Shown: piece after piece, positions 1 to 9,695 of the stretch
How positions within the stretch are numbered: position 1 is the stretch's first letter
Layout: each line of letters starts with the position of its first letter
From: Flavobacteriaceae bacterium
GTDB taxonomy: Bacteria > Bacteroidota > Bacteroidia > Flavobacteriales > Flavobacteriaceae
Assembly: GCA_013001285.1 (NCBI GenBank)
Contig: JABDMU010000076.1
Location: 19,253 to 83,252, forward strand
Direction: 5' to 3'
DNA length: 64,000 nt
The notes under the pieces: model-generated
The model's input: the letters and a program-made list of their open reading frames with translations, nothing else
Databases searched by the model: none
What the model was told of the DNA's origin: nothing
Made by a program: the position numbers and the translations under genes

Positions 1-105
1 ACTGCCATCAATTGGACTCAAAACATCCATGGCATTCTGGCCATTTCGTTCAAATTTTCCGTCAATAAAATTCTTTACTTCGGAAAGTGTTTCACTAACA
101 TTCAT
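1..105 (-). CDS. Aldehyde dehydrogenase family protein, N-terminus only (cut by window edge)
   Basis: The ATG at 105-103 opens a frame that runs off the left edge after 35 codons. The residues NFIDGKFE and DVLSPIDGS match the usual start of NAD(P)-dependent aldehyde dehydrogenases, where an F-I-x-G-x-W/F element precedes a P-x-D/T-G strand. No catalytic residue lies inside the window, so the substrate class cannot be told (semialdehyde, betaine aldehyde and others are all possible). A TATATTTG box on the same strand at 199-192 would give a leader of about 80 nt. The family call rests on a short stretch and is moderate. Confidence 0.55.
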   Translation of the reverse strand, partial: MNVSETLSEVKNFIDGKFERNGQNAMDVLSPIDGS

Positions 106-191
106 CAGTCTATGTATTTTAAATTAATACTTTGTTGTGGAGATAATAACCTGACCCATGAACACTTAAAAATATACCGGGAGGCTCCTTT

Positions 192-199
192 CAAATATA
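192..199 (-). promoter_or_regulatory. Bacteroidota -7 box (TATATTTG) for the aldehyde dehydrogenase gene
   Basis: The minus strand reads TATATTTG, an exact match to TAnnTTTG. No clear TTG -33 element was found at the right distance. It lies between ade (ends 251) and the leftward gene starting at 105, so only that gene fits. Confidence 0.4.
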
Positions 200-250
200 T
201 AAAATATATATGAAATTTACTTAGGAAACGGGTCAGAATTGCTTTCGGAA

Positions 251-1876
251 TTAGTCATCAATTTCAACCGAAACAAAATTAAAATCGGTACCGTTGAACA
301 AGCCTTTATCGCTGAGCTTTAATGAAGGAATTACCAATAAGGCCATGAAGGATAAAGTCATATACGGCGCTTTTAATTTACTACCAAGTGATTTGGCCAT
401 AGCATCTAATTTAGCATATTGATTCCCTACGGTTTGACCATCTTGATCGCTCATGATACCAGCAATAGGCAGAGGAACCACTTCTGAATGACTTTCAGAA
501 ACGGCACAGATACCACCTTTATTTTCTATAAGTAAATTCACAGCCTGGCAAATGGCTTCGTCAGACACGCCTACAGCAATGATATTGTGAGAGTCGTGCC
601 CAACCGATGAAGCAATAGCTCCTTCTTTGAACCCGAAGTTTTTAATAAAAGCCACTGCTGGTTTTTGATCTTTATACCGATTTACTACAGTCATTTTAAG
701 AATGTCTTCCTGTGGATTAGAGATCAAATTTCCATCGTTGATCAGGCTCTCGGTTATTATTTCTTTCGTAATAAGCTCCCCATCAAGCGCTTCAATAACA
801 CGTATTTTCTTGGCATGAGACAGCAATCTGAAATCATTTACATCCTTAATTGAGGTATTAAAACTATTCAGTACTTCAAATGGGATAGAATCAAAATAGC
901 AGGTACCCTGATCATAAACAAGATCTCCATTAATAAAGGTGCTAATCACATTAAAATCTTTCAGGTCTTCAAGAATAGTTAAGTCGGCAGGATCACCAAC
1001 CTTTAGCAAACCTACATCCAACTTATAATGCTCGACAGGATTGATACAAGCGCATTGTAAAACCTTGAAAACATCAATGTTTTTCGCCACCGCGCGAGCA
1101 CATAATTTATTGATATGATCTATAAGCAGGTCATCTGGATGCTTATCATCACTACAAAACATCATATTTTCATAATGATCATCCATGAGATCGATCAAGG
1201 CATCGAAATTTTTTGCTGCACTACCTTCACGAATTAAAATTTTCATGCCTTTTTGTAGTTTTTCAAGAGCTTCAGCATAGGTAAAGCATTCATGATCTGT
1301 AGAAATTCCGGCGGCAATATATTTAGTTATAGCCTCTCCACGTAAACCAGGTGCATGGCCATCAACGGGTTTGTTGTAGTGCTTTGCCCATTCAATTTTT
1401 TTCAGGACTTCGGCATCATCGAATAGCACTCCTGGATAATTCATCATTTCTGCCAGATATTTAACATCTGGATTCTGAAGTAAGGTTTTTATAGCTTCGG
1501 AATCGATAACTGCACCAGCCGATTCGAAATTTGTAGCCGGCACACAAGACGGAGCGCCGAAATTAAACTTGAAGGGCGTTTGTTTTCCATTATTAATCAT
1601 AAACTCAACGCCTTTTACACCCAGCACATTTGCGATCTCATGAGGATCGGAAACTGTAGCCACTGAACCATGCCTAACTGCTAGCCTTGCAAATTCAGAA
1701 GGCACGAGCATTGAACTTTCAATATGAATATGAGCATCTACAAAGCCTGGTATAATGAAATTTTCAACAGCATGTTCAATTTTAGAGATGTTTGATATTT
1801 TACCATTTTCAATGGTGATCTCCCCTTTAAAGATAGACCTGTTTAGAATATCAACAATATTGCCTTGTATTTTCAT
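251..1876 (-). CDS. ade: Adenine deaminase
   Basis: 541 residues, typical for the Ade/AdeC family of the amidohydrolase superfamily, which converts adenine to hypoxanthine and ammonia in purine salvage. The first metal-binding motif HIHIESS is at about residues 49-55, preceded by the strand [15 protein letters not shown] near residue 243 and the late motif SVGHDSHN near residue 430 are family signatures, and LPIAGIMSD near 475 belongs to the Ade C-terminal domain. The gene starts directly after the tilS stop (0 bp), so it should be the last gene of the pabB-tilS-ade operon. No purine riboswitch was seen. No truncation. Confidence 0.93.
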   Translation of the reverse strand: MKIQGNIVDILNRSIFKGEITIENGKISNISKIEHAVENFIIPGFVDAHIHIESSMLVPSEFARLAVRHGSVATVSDPHEIANVLGVKGVEFMINNGKQTPFKFNFGAPSCVPATNFESAGAVIDSEAIKTLLQNPDVKYLAEMMNYPGVLFDDAEVLKKIEWAKHYNKPVDGHAPGLRGEAITKYIAAGISTDHECFTYAEALEKLQKGMKILIREGSAAKNFDALIDLMDDHYENMMFCSDDKHPDDLLIDHINKLCARAVAKNIDVFKVLQCACINPVEHYKLDVGLLKVGDPADLTILEDLKDFNVISTFINGDLVYDQGTCYFDSIPFEVLNSFNTSIKDVNDFRLLSHAKKIRVIEALDGELITKEIITESLINDGNLISNPQEDILKMTVVNRYKDQKPAVAFIKNFGFKEGAIASSVGHDSHNIIAVGVSDEAICQAVNLLIENKGGICAVSESHSEVVPLPIAGIMSDQDGQTVGNQYAKLDAMAKSLGSKLKAPYMTLSFMALLVIPSLKLSDKGLFNGTDFNFVSVEIDD

Positions 1877-3190
1877 TTATTTCAATTGAATTTTTAAAGG
1901 ATTAGCTGTGGATTCGGTCGCTTTAAAGCGGTCATCGGCACGTTTACCAATTATCCAAACCACCTTTTGGTTTGAGCACAGCAATAAGGCCTTTTCCTTG
2001 TCAAATAAACTGTATTTTTCATCCTTAAAGAACTTACTCATTTTCTTTTTGCCTTTCATTCCTATTGGGTAAAACAAATCGCCTTTTTGCCATTTTCTTA
2101 TTGTCAACGGCAATTTCAATTTATCCTGGTCTACATAAATAACATCTGATCGTTTTCCGAAGAGCGCATCAGCCTCATCAAAAAACAAGGTCCCCATTGA
2201 GGTTTGATATTTTTTATTGAGATCTTCAATTTCAATATACTCTGGATGATCCGCAGTTCTTTCAGTTAGGATCAAGACATCCCTATCCTTAAGCAAACGC
2301 CAATCTTTTGATAAAACCTGTTTACCTGACTGAGCGTTAAGCAATGCATAAACATCCTCCCAGTTCGTGAATTTATAGTCTTTGAGCAACTGATACAATA
2401 AGGCTTCTGGATGTTCAAGCAATTGGATTTTTTTGATGTTGAAGGTGATCATATCCTCGTCAACACTTATGATATCTTGAGAAATGGTATCAACATATGC
2501 TTCAGTCAAAAGTGATGCTTGCTGAAGATGCCTTTGAGTGTCTTTGAATTGCTCCAGAAAATTTTCGCTTAATTCTTTTAAATTTGGAATGACCTCATGT
2601 CTAATTTTATTCCTTAAATACTTGGTTGAAGCATTGCTGGAATCTTCGCGCCATTTCAATTTTTTTGAGGCAGCATAGGCCTCAATCTCAATTCTTGAAA
2701 ATTCCAATAGTGGTCTGATGATATTTCCTCTGATTTCTGAAATCCCTGTCAGTCCATCTAAACCAGTTCCTCTTGACAAGTTAATGATAAATGTTTCGAG
2801 CTCGTCATCGGCGTGATGTGCTGTAAGTACATAATCAAAATCAAGTTGTTCAGCGAGATCAGAGAACCATGAATAGCGCAACTCGCGAGCTGCCATCTGT
2901 GTAGATATCTTATGGTCTTCGGCGTAAGTTTTCGTTTCAAAATGCTCTATAAAAACTTCAAGATCCAGCTGCTCTGCCAAGTTTAGAACAAAAGATTCAT
3001 CATCATCACTTTCGGTGCCTCTTAAATGAAAATTGCAATGAGCCAAAGCAATATTCAACTTTAAGGCATTACACAAATAAGTTAAGACCACGCTATCTAA
3101 TCCACCAGAAATGGCAACCAGTAATTTTGCATTCTTTAGAAATGTCAATTTGGTATCGATATGTGATTCAAAAGCTTGAAGCATTTTCAA
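1877..3190 (-). CDS. tilS: tRNA(Ile)-lysidine synthase
   Basis: 437 residues. The PP-loop ATPase motif SGGLDS is at residues 28-33 and AHCNFHLRG, typical of TilS, follows near residue 50. The enzyme ligates lysine to C34 of the AUA-reading tRNA-Ile, using ATP, and is essential in most bacteria. The C-terminal third, with the late motif RKWQKGDLFYPIGMKGKKK, is the TilS substrate-binding domain found in full-length members. A second in-frame ATG lies two codons after the first, so the exact start is uncertain by two residues. It follows pabB by 22 bp and abuts ade. Confidence 0.95.
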   Translation of the reverse strand: MKMLQAFESHIDTKLTFLKNAKLLVAISGGLDSVVLTYLCNALKLNIALAHCNFHLRGTESDDDESFVLNLAEQLDLEVFIEHFETKTYAEDHKISTQMAARELRYSWFSDLAEQLDFDYVLTAHHADDELETFIINLSRGTGLDGLTGISEIRGNIIRPLLEFSRIEIEAYAASKKLKWREDSSNASTKYLRNKIRHEVIPNLKELSENFLEQFKDTQRHLQQASLLTEAYVDTISQDIISVDEDMITFNIKKIQLLEHPEALLYQLLKDYKFTNWEDVYALLNAQSGKQVLSKDWRLLKDRDVLILTERTADHPEYIEIEDLNKKYQTSMGTLFFDEADALFGKRSDVIYVDQDKLKLPLTIRKWQKGDLFYPIGMKGKKKMSKFFKDEKYSLFDKEKALLLCSNQKVVWIIGKRADDRFKATESTANPLKIQLK

Positions 3191-3212
3191 AATTAAACTA
3201 TTTCAATTAGAA

Positions 3213-4502
3213 TTAGCCTTCTAAAACGGTTCTCATGGCTTTCGCCTTAATCAGGCATTCTTCATATTCATTTAAGGGATCACTTTTTGCTGTAATAGCG
3301 CCGCCCACAGAATAGGAAACGTATTTCAAACTAGCATTGTAAAGGATACTTCGTATGACCACGTTAAAATCAAAATTTCCTTCTGGACTAAAATAGCCTA
3401 CACTTCCAGAATACAAGCCGCGTTTGGATTCTTCAAGTTCTTCAATGATCTTCATGGCCGAAATTTTAGGAGCTCCGGTCATGCTTCCCATTGGAAAAGT
3501 GGCAGCCAAAACATCAACAGGTTTTATTTCGGGTCTGATCTTTGCCGATACCGTAGAGATCATTTGATGCACTTGTTGAAAAGTATAGACTTTACACAAT
3601 TCTTTGACTTCAACCGAACCTTTTGATGCTAATTTAGACAGGTCATTCCTTACCAGATCAACGATCATAATATTTTCACTGCGTTCCTTTTCATCAGTTT
3701 CCAGCCTGAGTTTCAATTCTTGATCTTCTTTGGTATCGGTCGATCTTTTGGCAGTTCCTTTAATGGGCTGCGATATCAGCTCCTCTCCTATTTTTTTAAT
3801 GTAGCGTTCTGGCGAAGCCGAAAGGAGGTATTTGTCGTCCACCTTTAAAAACGTTGCAAATGGTGTCTTCGAAATCTGATTTAACTTTTTATAGGTTTCA
3901 AGTGGATTGATATAGGTATTCTCAGCATAAAACTCCTGACAAAAGTTAGCTTCATAAATATCGCCTCTTTGGATATGTCTAAGCATGTCATTCACCTTTT
4001 CGAAATAAGCATCCTTGGTCATTCTCAAACTGATCTTGACTTGATCTCTTCGATCTTCATCTATTGAAACATAATTATTGATCTGAGCAAGGTCTTCCGT
4101 AAATTCATCATCTACCATATTAAGGTAGTAGGCTGTGCCTTTATTTCCTTTTATTAAAATGATCTTTTTAGGCTGAAAAAAGAATAGTTCAGGAAAATGC
4201 AGACCGTCAAAATTTTGTGATTGAAGCGCTTCAAGGTCATTTTTAAGGTCATAGGTCAAGTATCCAAAGATCCAATCACTGGTGATTGCCTGGTATTCCT
4301 TCAATTTTTCAAAAGCCTCTTCATGATCGGTTTGAATGCAGGTCATGGCATCAATAGCAATAATTGAATCATAATCTTGATACTTTAAATGATAATCGTT
4401 TGAATCTAACCAAACAACTTGATCAAATTGTTGCGCCCAACCTAAAAGGTTGTTCTTAAAATCTGAGGGATGCTCAATATTAAATGAAAAGGTTTTTCGC
4501 AA
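3213..4502 (-). CDS. pabB: Aminodeoxychorismate synthase component I
   Basis: 429 residues of the anthranilate synthase component I / chorismate-binding family. Signature segments appear in order: GDIYEANFCQEF, LLSASPERYI, PIKGTAKR, IMIVDLVRNDL and GSMTGAPKISAM. The PIKGT form is typical of PabB-type enzymes rather than TrpE. With a glutamine amidotransferase (not in the window) it would make 4-amino-4-deoxychorismate for folate. It heads the operon pabB-tilS-ade, with a TAACTTTG promoter box at 4535-4528. TrpE or a salicylate/isochorismate synthase is a less likely alternative. Confidence 0.88.
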   Translation of the reverse strand: MRKTFSFNIEHPSDFKNNLLGWAQQFDQVVWLDSNDYHLKYQDYDSIIAIDAMTCIQTDHEEAFEKLKEYQAITSDWIFGYLTYDLKNDLEALQSQNFDGLHFPELFFFQPKKIILIKGNKGTAYYLNMVDDEFTEDLAQINNYVSIDEDRRDQVKISLRMTKDAYFEKVNDMLRHIQRGDIYEANFCQEFYAENTYINPLETYKKLNQISKTPFATFLKVDDKYLLSASPERYIKKIGEELISQPIKGTAKRSTDTKEDQELKLRLETDEKERSENIMIVDLVRNDLSKLASKGSVEVKELCKVYTFQQVHQMISTVSAKIRPEIKPVDVLAATFPMGSMTGAPKISAMKIIEELEESKRGLYSGSVGYFSPEGNFDFNVVIRSILYNASLKYVSYSVGGAITAKSDPLNEYEECLIKAKAMRTVLEG

Positions 4503-4527
4503 AAAAGTTAAATTCTGTATCGGTTGG

Positions 4528-4535
4528 CAAAGTTA
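4528..4535 (-). promoter_or_regulatory. -7 box (TAACTTTG) of the pabB-tilS-ade operon
   Basis: Exact TAnnTTTG match on the minus strand, 26 bp before the pabB ATG. A TGTG at 4560-4557 lies about 20 bp upstream and could act as a weak -33 element. It is divergent from the helicase promoter 42 bp away. Confidence 0.55.
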
Positions 4536-4576
4536 ATAGATATCTCTAAAATAAATCACATTCTTAAAGAATAGCT

Positions 4577-4584
4577 TACTTTTG
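4577..4584 (+). promoter_or_regulatory. -7 box (TACTTTTG) of the helicase gene
   Basis: Exact TAnnTTTG match. Its final G is the first base of a GTG that could be taken for the gene start, so this box argues for the ATG at 4602 instead. Transcription would begin near 4591, giving a leader of about 10 nt. Confidence 0.55.
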
Positions 4585-4601
4585 TGCCATTATATTTTTC
4601 C

Positions 4602-5954
4602 ATGACCTTTGAAGATTTTAAAATATCGAAATTCTTAAGTAATGCCTTAGTTGAAATGGGGCTCGAAACACCCACTCCAATTCAGGAGGCTGCTATTGGT
4701 GTCATTGCATCAGGTAGAGATGTGGTTGGCGTTGCTCAAACTGGTACTGGTAAAACCATAGCCTATGTACTCCCTATTCTTAAAACTCTTGATTTTTCAC
4801 AACAAGAAGCACCAAGAGTTTTGGTATTGGTTCCAACCCGTGAATTAGTAATTCAGGTTAAAGAGGCATTTGAAGCCGTTGGAAAATATACCAATCATCG
4901 CATCTTGGGTGTTTATGGTGGCACGAATATCAACACTCAAAAGCAAGACATCGCTCAGGGTGTTGACATACTCATTGCAACGCCTGGACGATTGTATGAC
5001 CTTGCTCTAAGCCATGTATTGCAGTTAAAATCGATTCAGAAATTGGTCATTGATGAAGTTGACATCATGTTAGACCTCGGTTTTAGACATCAATTGATAA
5101 ATCTGTTCTATCTGCTTCCGGAACGTCGACAAAACATTATGTTCTCGGCTACAATGACAACAGATGTTGACGACATGATAACGGCATATTTTAAAAACCC
5201 GGAACGCATCTCTATAGCCGTTTCAGGAACACCATTAGACAATATTGTTCAAGAGCGATATAATGTGCCAAATTATTTTACCAAGTTAAACTTAGTTTCT
5301 AATTTATTGAAGGATCGCGAAACATTTCACAAGGTGATCCTGTTTGTAGGCTATAAGCGCATGGCAGATCGATTATTTGAAAACTTGGAAGAACAATTTC
5401 CCGACGACTGTTGTGTGATTCATTCCAATAAAACTCAGAATTACCGATTAAGAAGTATTGAACATTTTAGAAGTGGTGAAAAAAGAATTCTAATTGCCAC
5501 AGATGTGATGGCTCGAGGATTGGATATAGACAATGTATCACAAGTAATCAATTTTGATACGCCAGAATATCCAGAAAATTATATGCATCGTATTGGAAGG
5601 ACTGGTCGAGCTGAAAAAGAAGGTCATTCCATTCTGCTTTCAACAGAAAAAGAATTGGAGCATTTGGCAAAAATTGAGGATCTTATGGACATGAAGATCA
5701 ATTGCAAGACCATGCCTTCTGATGTGGAGATCTCAAAAGAATTGATCGATGAAGAACGAACTCAAATCAAGGAACATTACAATCCGCATAAGCGAAAAAA
5801 AGACGATCATGTTCCAGGTCCAGCATTTACGGAGAAGTCAGAAAAAAATCAAAAAGAAAATCTTGGCGGCTCATACAAGTTCAAGATCGCAAAAAAATAC
5901 AAAAAGCCTAAAACTCGAGGCGATAAGAATTACAATAAGAAAAAAAGGCGTTAG
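4602..5954 (+). CDS. DEAD-box ATP-dependent RNA helicase
   Basis: 450 residues from the chosen ATG. Helicase motifs in order: the Q-motif region (TPTPIQEAAI), Walker A AQTGTGKT, PTRELV, TPGRL, motif II as DEVD in place of DEAD, SAT (MFSATM), ATDVMARGLD and HRIGRTGRAEKEG. The C-terminal tail from about residue 385 is very rich in lysine and arginine (KKYKKPKTRGDKNYNKKKRR), as in RhlE/DeaD-like proteins that bind structured RNA. A GTG at 4584 would add six residues but overlaps the promoter box. Which helicase subfamily it belongs to (ribosome assembly or cold shock) cannot be fixed from the sequence. Confidence 0.92.
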   Translation: MTFEDFKISKFLSNALVEMGLETPTPIQEAAIGVIASGRDVVGVAQTGTGKTIAYVLPILKTLDFSQQEAPRVLVLVPTRELVIQVKEAFEAVGKYTNHRILGVYGGTNINTQKQDIAQGVDILIATPGRLYDLALSHVLQLKSIQKLVIDEVDIMLDLGFRHQLINLFYLLPERRQNIMFSATMTTDVDDMITAYFKNPERISIAVSGTPLDNIVQERYNVPNYFTKLNLVSNLLKDRETFHKVILFVGYKRMADRLFENLEEQFPDDCCVIHSNKTQNYRLRSIEHFRSGEKRILIATDVMARGLDIDNVSQVINFDTPEYPENYMHRIGRTGRAEKEGHSILLSTEKELEHLAKIEDLMDMKINCKTMPSDVEISKELIDEERTQIKEHYNPHKRKKDDHVPGPAFTEKSEKNQKENLGGSYKFKIAKKYKKPKTRGDKNYNKKKRR

Positions 5955-5978
5955 TTATTTAAGCTTAGGGCATAAAAA

Positions 5979-6004
5979 ACCCCTTCCAAATGAATGAAAG
6001 GGGT
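5979..6004 (-). terminator. Rho-independent terminator of the MscS-like gene
   Basis: Seven-base arms ACCCCTT and AAGGGGT around a 12-nt loop. On the minus strand the hairpin is followed by TTTTTT, so it fits the leftward channel gene ending at 6065. On the plus strand no T-run follows. Confidence 0.7.
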
Positions 6005-6064
6005 AAGCAAAGAATCTGTCTCATCAGGACTTCCCTAACAATAACTTATATACCACAACATAAG

Positions 6065-6871
6065 TTATCCCTGAATTTCGACTTGATTCTCCACTATATC
6101 TTTAACCGGAATAACCAATTTACCCTGATCGGTTTTTAATGTCATTGAAATATCATCGATGGCGATAATTTCACCTTCTACCTTATTAAACTTAATATGC
6201 TGACCGAGTTCATAGGTGCGTCGTGTATAAAAAGTTCTTAAAAGGTCTGCTACAACACCTCGAGCACCTAAACCTAAGGCTAATGCAAAAGCGCCAAGAA
6301 ATGCACCAAAAATCAATGTCATGTTGCTCGTGATAATTTCAGTATCAATTCCTGCCTGATTTAAGGCTGTAATTGATATAATGATCATAAGTATCAAAAA
6401 GACCAAATTGCTTATGATCTTTGAACCAGAAATCTCAAGAGATTTGAACATCGATTTAATTGCGTTTTTAGCAAGTGTAGCAATAAATAATCCGATCATA
6501 AAAATGACCAAAGCACTAATAAGAATTGGCAGGTAGCTAATTAGGTTGCCTAATTCTTCAGAAATTATGGTCAGACCAAGGACCTCTGCTACGATAATGA
6601 TAAGCAACAGGAGATAAACCCACTTTACAACACTCAAGATGATCTTGGTCAAGTTGACATTTAGTTTTTTTCCTTCAATGACTTCCAGTTCATTTATTTT
6701 ATCGCCTAAAGCATCGATCTTCACTGCTTTCAATACTTTTTTTAGAACGAATAATATGACCTTTAAAATCAGCCATCCAATGAGTAAAATTATTAGAGCC
6801 TTTCCAACGGTAATTCCTGTGGTCATAAAACCATCAATTATGATTTCTTTATACTTATCTAAATTTTCCAT
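6065..6871 (-). CDS. TM-helix repeat / MscS-like small-conductance channel family protein
   Basis: 268 residues. About five hydrophobic helices lie near residues 20-45, 80-105, 110-135, 150-175 and 180-205. The last contains a glycine/alanine-rich stretch (GAFLGAFALALGLGARG), like the pore helix of MscS channels. A small beta domain follows (ELGQHIKFNKVEGEI, then a strand ending VIPVKDIVENQVE), which corresponds to the first beta domain of MscS. The large cytoplasmic cage of classical MscS is missing, which matches the short CmpX/TM-helix group of Bacteroidota. The likely role is in membrane tension response; gating was not shown for this group as far as the sequence tells. Confidence 0.72.
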   Translation of the reverse strand: MENLDKYKEIIIDGFMTTGITVGKALIILLIGWLILKVILFVLKKVLKAVKIDALGDKINELEVIEGKKLNVNLTKIILSVVKWVYLLLLIIIVAEVLGLTIISEELGNLISYLPILISALVIFMIGLFIATLAKNAIKSMFKSLEISGSKIISNLVFLILMIIISITALNQAGIDTEIITSNMTLIFGAFLGAFALALGLGARGVVADLLRTFYTRRTYELGQHIKFNKVEGEIIAIDDISMTLKTDQGKLVIPVKDIVENQVEIQG

Positions 6872-6915
6872 GATATTATTCTCTTAGTTTAATGTCTTCT
6901 TCTAATTATCTGACT

Positions 6916-7107
6916 TTATTTTTTATTTTCTCTACGTTTAACAACTGTACGTTCAATTACGCTACCAACATTTAATGAAAAAAGACTTGCCAATTCCATT
7001 AAAAGTTTTGCATACGCAACATCTTTCATTACCCTTTCCTTTAGTTCAGCTGGAACATCCTTGAGGGGTTTGTTTATGTATTCAAATGGATTGTCTAAGT
7101 TATTCAT
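6916..7107 (-). CDS. Small conserved-looking protein coupled to the ECF sigma factor
   Basis: 63 residues, no signal peptide, no membrane helix, and a basic C-terminal tail (VVKRRENKK). Its ATG overlaps the end of the sigma factor gene by 8 bp, which indicates translational coupling. No family is recognised. Position and size suggest a partner of the sigma factor (cytoplasmic, not a membrane-bound anti-sigma), but that is inference. It could also be a neutral co-transcribed small protein. Confidence 0.6.
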   Translation of the reverse strand: MNNLDNPFEYINKPLKDVPAELKERVMKDVAYAKLLMELASLFSLNVGSVIERTVVKRRENKK

Positions 7108-7669
7108 TATATACGTTTATTAGTTTCTCTTTGGCTCGCTTAAGCCTCATTTTAACTGCGCTTTCACCAATATCTAAAATGTCTTTTAGTTCTTTAATAC
7201 TTAAAGCATCTTGATATTTAAGCAAAAGAATCATTTTCTCATCGGGAGAAATGCGTTCTAGTGCTTCCTTCAATTTGTCAACTCTCAATTGACTTATTTC
7301 CATATCATCCTTACCTGGATCATATAGTGTATCTTCAAGAATATCAGAATCAACTGATTTCTTTTCTATTTTTTTTGCTGTATTTCTATTGACGTAATTC
7401 ACACAATGATTATATGTAAAAGCATACAACCAGGTTGAAAATTTTGAATTCCCCTTAAAGGACCTAAGTTTTACAAAAAGTTTAAGGAAGACATCTTGAG
7501 TTAAATCTTCGGCTTCTTGCTGTCCTCTCGAAAAACCATAGCATTTATTATATACCACTTGCGAATATCGATCATACAATACTTCAAAGAGCATAGAATC
7601 GTTTGAAGACACAATGGATTTAACCAGATCTTCATCAGATAGCTTTTTAATGTTGAGATTTTTATTCAA
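7100..7669 (-). CDS. ECF-type RNA polymerase sigma factor (sigma-70 family)
   Basis: 189 residues. Region 2 spans about residues 25-95, with the core-binding element QEAEDLTQDVFLKLF and the -10-recognition part STWLYAFTYNHCVNY. Region 4 is a helix-turn-helix at about 130-180 (LKYQDALSIKELKDILDIGESAVKMRLKRAKEKL, broken here only by reading order). The linker between them is short and acidic. There is no classical transmembrane anti-sigma gene next to it; only the 63-residue protein follows. A perfect inverted repeat at 7709-7733, 40 bp before the start, could be a regulatory site. Confidence 0.9.
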   Translation of the reverse strand: MNKNLNIKKLSDEDLVKSIVSSNDSMLFEVLYDRYSQVVYNKCYGFSRGQQEAEDLTQDVFLKLFVKLRSFKGNSKFSTWLYAFTYNHCVNYVNRNTAKKIEKKSVDSDILEDTLYDPGKDDMEISQLRVDKLKEALERISPDEKMILLLKYQDALSIKELKDILDIGESAVKMRLKRAKEKLINVYNE

Positions 7670-7708
7670 TATTATTGTTAGGGTATTATATCTTTAGACA
7701 CCATATTT

Positions 7709-7733
7709 TTCTTAAAGTCACAAACTTTAAGAA
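7709..7733. promoter_or_regulatory. Perfect 10-5-10 inverted repeat upstream of the ECF sigma factor
   Basis: Arms TTCTTAAAGT and ACTTTAAGAA around CACAA. It sits 40 bp before the sigma factor ATG in a 307-bp spacer (7670-7976). A shorter repeat, AACATTT-TAG-AAATGTT, lies at 7790-7806. No exact TAnnTTTG box was found for the sigma gene or for the rightward TPR gene. The function (operator or leader hairpin) is not known. Confidence 0.4.
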
Positions 7734-7976
7734 TAAATTTCATAAAATTTTCCCTTTGAATAATAGCGATACATAAGGTGCTAATATTGAACATTTTAGA
7801 AATGTTGAATTAACATATGAGAACAAATTAAGTATTATTTTATATTATTCACGCATTTACGATTAATATTTTCTGGCAATTATAAATTATATGGAAGGTG
7901 TATCACGTTCAAAAATGATCTTTCATAGCAGTTTTTTGTATATTTAGAATACTCATAATTTCAAATAGCCATTGTT

Positions 7977-9695
7977 ATGAAATCCAATTTATACATTGTT
8001 GTAGGCCTAATTTTCATTATTTTTTCCTGTAAAAAAGGCTCAGATAAAGATACCTTGATCACCACCAAAGCACCTCCTAAATCGTTTTATGGTTGTGCTC
8101 CAGCAATTACCGATGCTGAGTGGTATGAAAAAGATAATATTGCACCTTTACTTGATGGCTATGATGTTATTGATTATCCCATTAGCACTTCAGATAAGCT
8201 AGTACAGCGCTATTTTAATCAAGGGCTGGCCTTAGCCTATAGTTTTAATCATGCCGAAGCTGCTAGGTCATTTTATTATGCCACTAAATTAGATCCGAAT
8301 TGCGCTATGGCTTTTTGGGGATACGCCTACGTTCTTGGGCCTAATTATAATGCTGGCATGGAAGACGACAATTATGAACGTGCATACGAAGCTATTCAAA
8401 CAGCTATTCAACTTTCTAAAAATGCTGCAGCTAAGGAGAAACAACTGATAAATGCTATGGCAAAGCGTTATGCCAAAACGCCACCAGAAGATCGTTCATC
8501 ACTTGATATCAGCTATTCAAAAGCGATGAAAGCCTTGTATGATCAATTCCCGAATGATGCAGAGATCAGCGCTTTATATGCCGAATCCATAATGAATTTA
8601 CATCCCTGGGATCTTTATGATAAACAAGGAGATCCAAAGCCTTGGACCCCAGAAATTGTAACCTTATTAGAAACTTTGATCGAAAAAAACCCTGAGCATC
8701 CAGGCGCACATCACTTTTATATTCATGCTGTTGAAGCCTCCAGCAGCCCAGAACGATCAAATAATTCGGCTCAGGTCTTTGACGACGGATTGGTATCTGG
8801 ATCTGGTCATTTATTACATATGCCTTCACATACCTATATTCGTACAGGAGAATATCATAAAGGCACCCTTTCGAATATTGCTGCTGTTAAAGCCGATAGT
8901 TCTTATGTTTCGGCATGTCATGCGCAAGGTGCTTATCCATTAGGTTATTATCCTCACAACTATCATTTTATGGCGGCTACAGCCACACTTTCGGGCAATA
9001 GCCATTGGGCCATGATTGGTGCAAATAAAGTGTCAGAGCATGTGCATCCTGATATTATGAAAGAACCAGGATGGGGAACCTTGCAACATTATTATGTGAT
9101 ACCCTATTACGTAGCCGTAAAATTTCAAAAATGGGAAGAGATCCTCGACATGGATTTACCCACCTATGACCTTAACTATGTTCAAGCAATAAAGCATTAT
9201 GCCGAAGGCATGGCCTATTTGGGCTTGGATGATAATGAAAATGCAAAAATTGAATTGAGTGAATTACGGATGTTGTCAAAAGACGAAAGTCTAAAAGAAG
9301 TGACCATCTGGGATATAAATTCAGTATTTGATCTTGTGGCCATAGCTGAAAAAGTTTTAGCAGCCGAGATCTATGCTTCCGAAGGATTGATTGATGAAGG
9401 CTTGATTCGCTTGAAGCGTGCTATAGTAATTGAAGATGCATTAAATTATAATGAGCCTCCAGATTGGTTCTTTTCAGTTCGGCATCATTTAGGAACACTC
9501 CAAATAAAGGCGGGTCTATACGAACAAGCCATAGATACCTATAAGAAAGATCTTGAGAATTTACCGCACAATGGCTGGGCCTTTCACGGCATTGTTTATG
9601 CGTATGAGCAATTAAATAACGAGGAAATGGCGGCCTACATGCGACAGCATATTGATGAAACCTGGGGACATGCCGATTTCGAGATCAGTTTTTAA
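7977..9695 (+). CDS. Tetratricopeptide-repeat lipoprotein
   Basis: 572 residues. The N-terminus is a lipoprotein signal with a hydrophobic stretch and the lipobox FSCKK (lipidated Cys about residue 18). TPR-like helical hairpins are visible near residues 80-115 (FNQGLALAYSFNHAEAARSF), 160-180, 385-410 and 495-560 (LKAGLYEQAIDTY type). Between them is a histidine-rich middle with HMPSHTYIRTGEYH and HPGAHHFYIHAVEAS, the pattern of a Bacteroidota family of secreted TPR proteins of unknown job. It probably faces the periplasm. It ends with a 4-bp overlap onto the convergent lpdA. Confidence 0.8.
   Translation: MKSNLYIVVGLIFIIFSCKKGSDKDTLITTKAPPKSFYGCAPAITDAEWYEKDNIAPLLDGYDVIDYPISTSDKLVQRYFNQGLALAYSFNHAEAARSFYYATKLDPNCAMAFWGYAYVLGPNYNAGMEDDNYERAYEAIQTAIQLSKNAAAKEKQLINAMAKRYAKTPPEDRSSLDISYSKAMKALYDQFPNDAEISALYAESIMNLHPWDLYDKQGDPKPWTPEIVTLLETLIEKNPEHPGAHHFYIHAVEASSSPERSNNSAQVFDDGLVSGSGHLLHMPSHTYIRTGEYHKGTLSNIAAVKADSSYVSACHAQGAYPLGYYPHNYHFMAATATLSGNSHWAMIGANKVSEHVHPDIMKEPGWGTLQHYYVIPYYVAVKFQKWEEILDMDLPTYDLNYVQAIKHYAEGMAYLGLDDNENAKIELSELRMLSKDESLKEVTIWDINSVFDLVAIAEKVLAAEIYASEGLIDEGLIRLKRAIVIEDALNYNEPPDWFFSVRHHLGTLQIKAGLYEQAIDTYKKDLENLPHNGWAFHGIVYAYEQLNNEEMAAYMRQHIDETWGHADFEISF

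Noticed and set aside
4584..4601. GTG start for the helicase at 4584
   Set aside because: The GTG overlaps the TACTTTTG promoter box, and the ATG at 4602 starts just before the conserved N-terminal helix.
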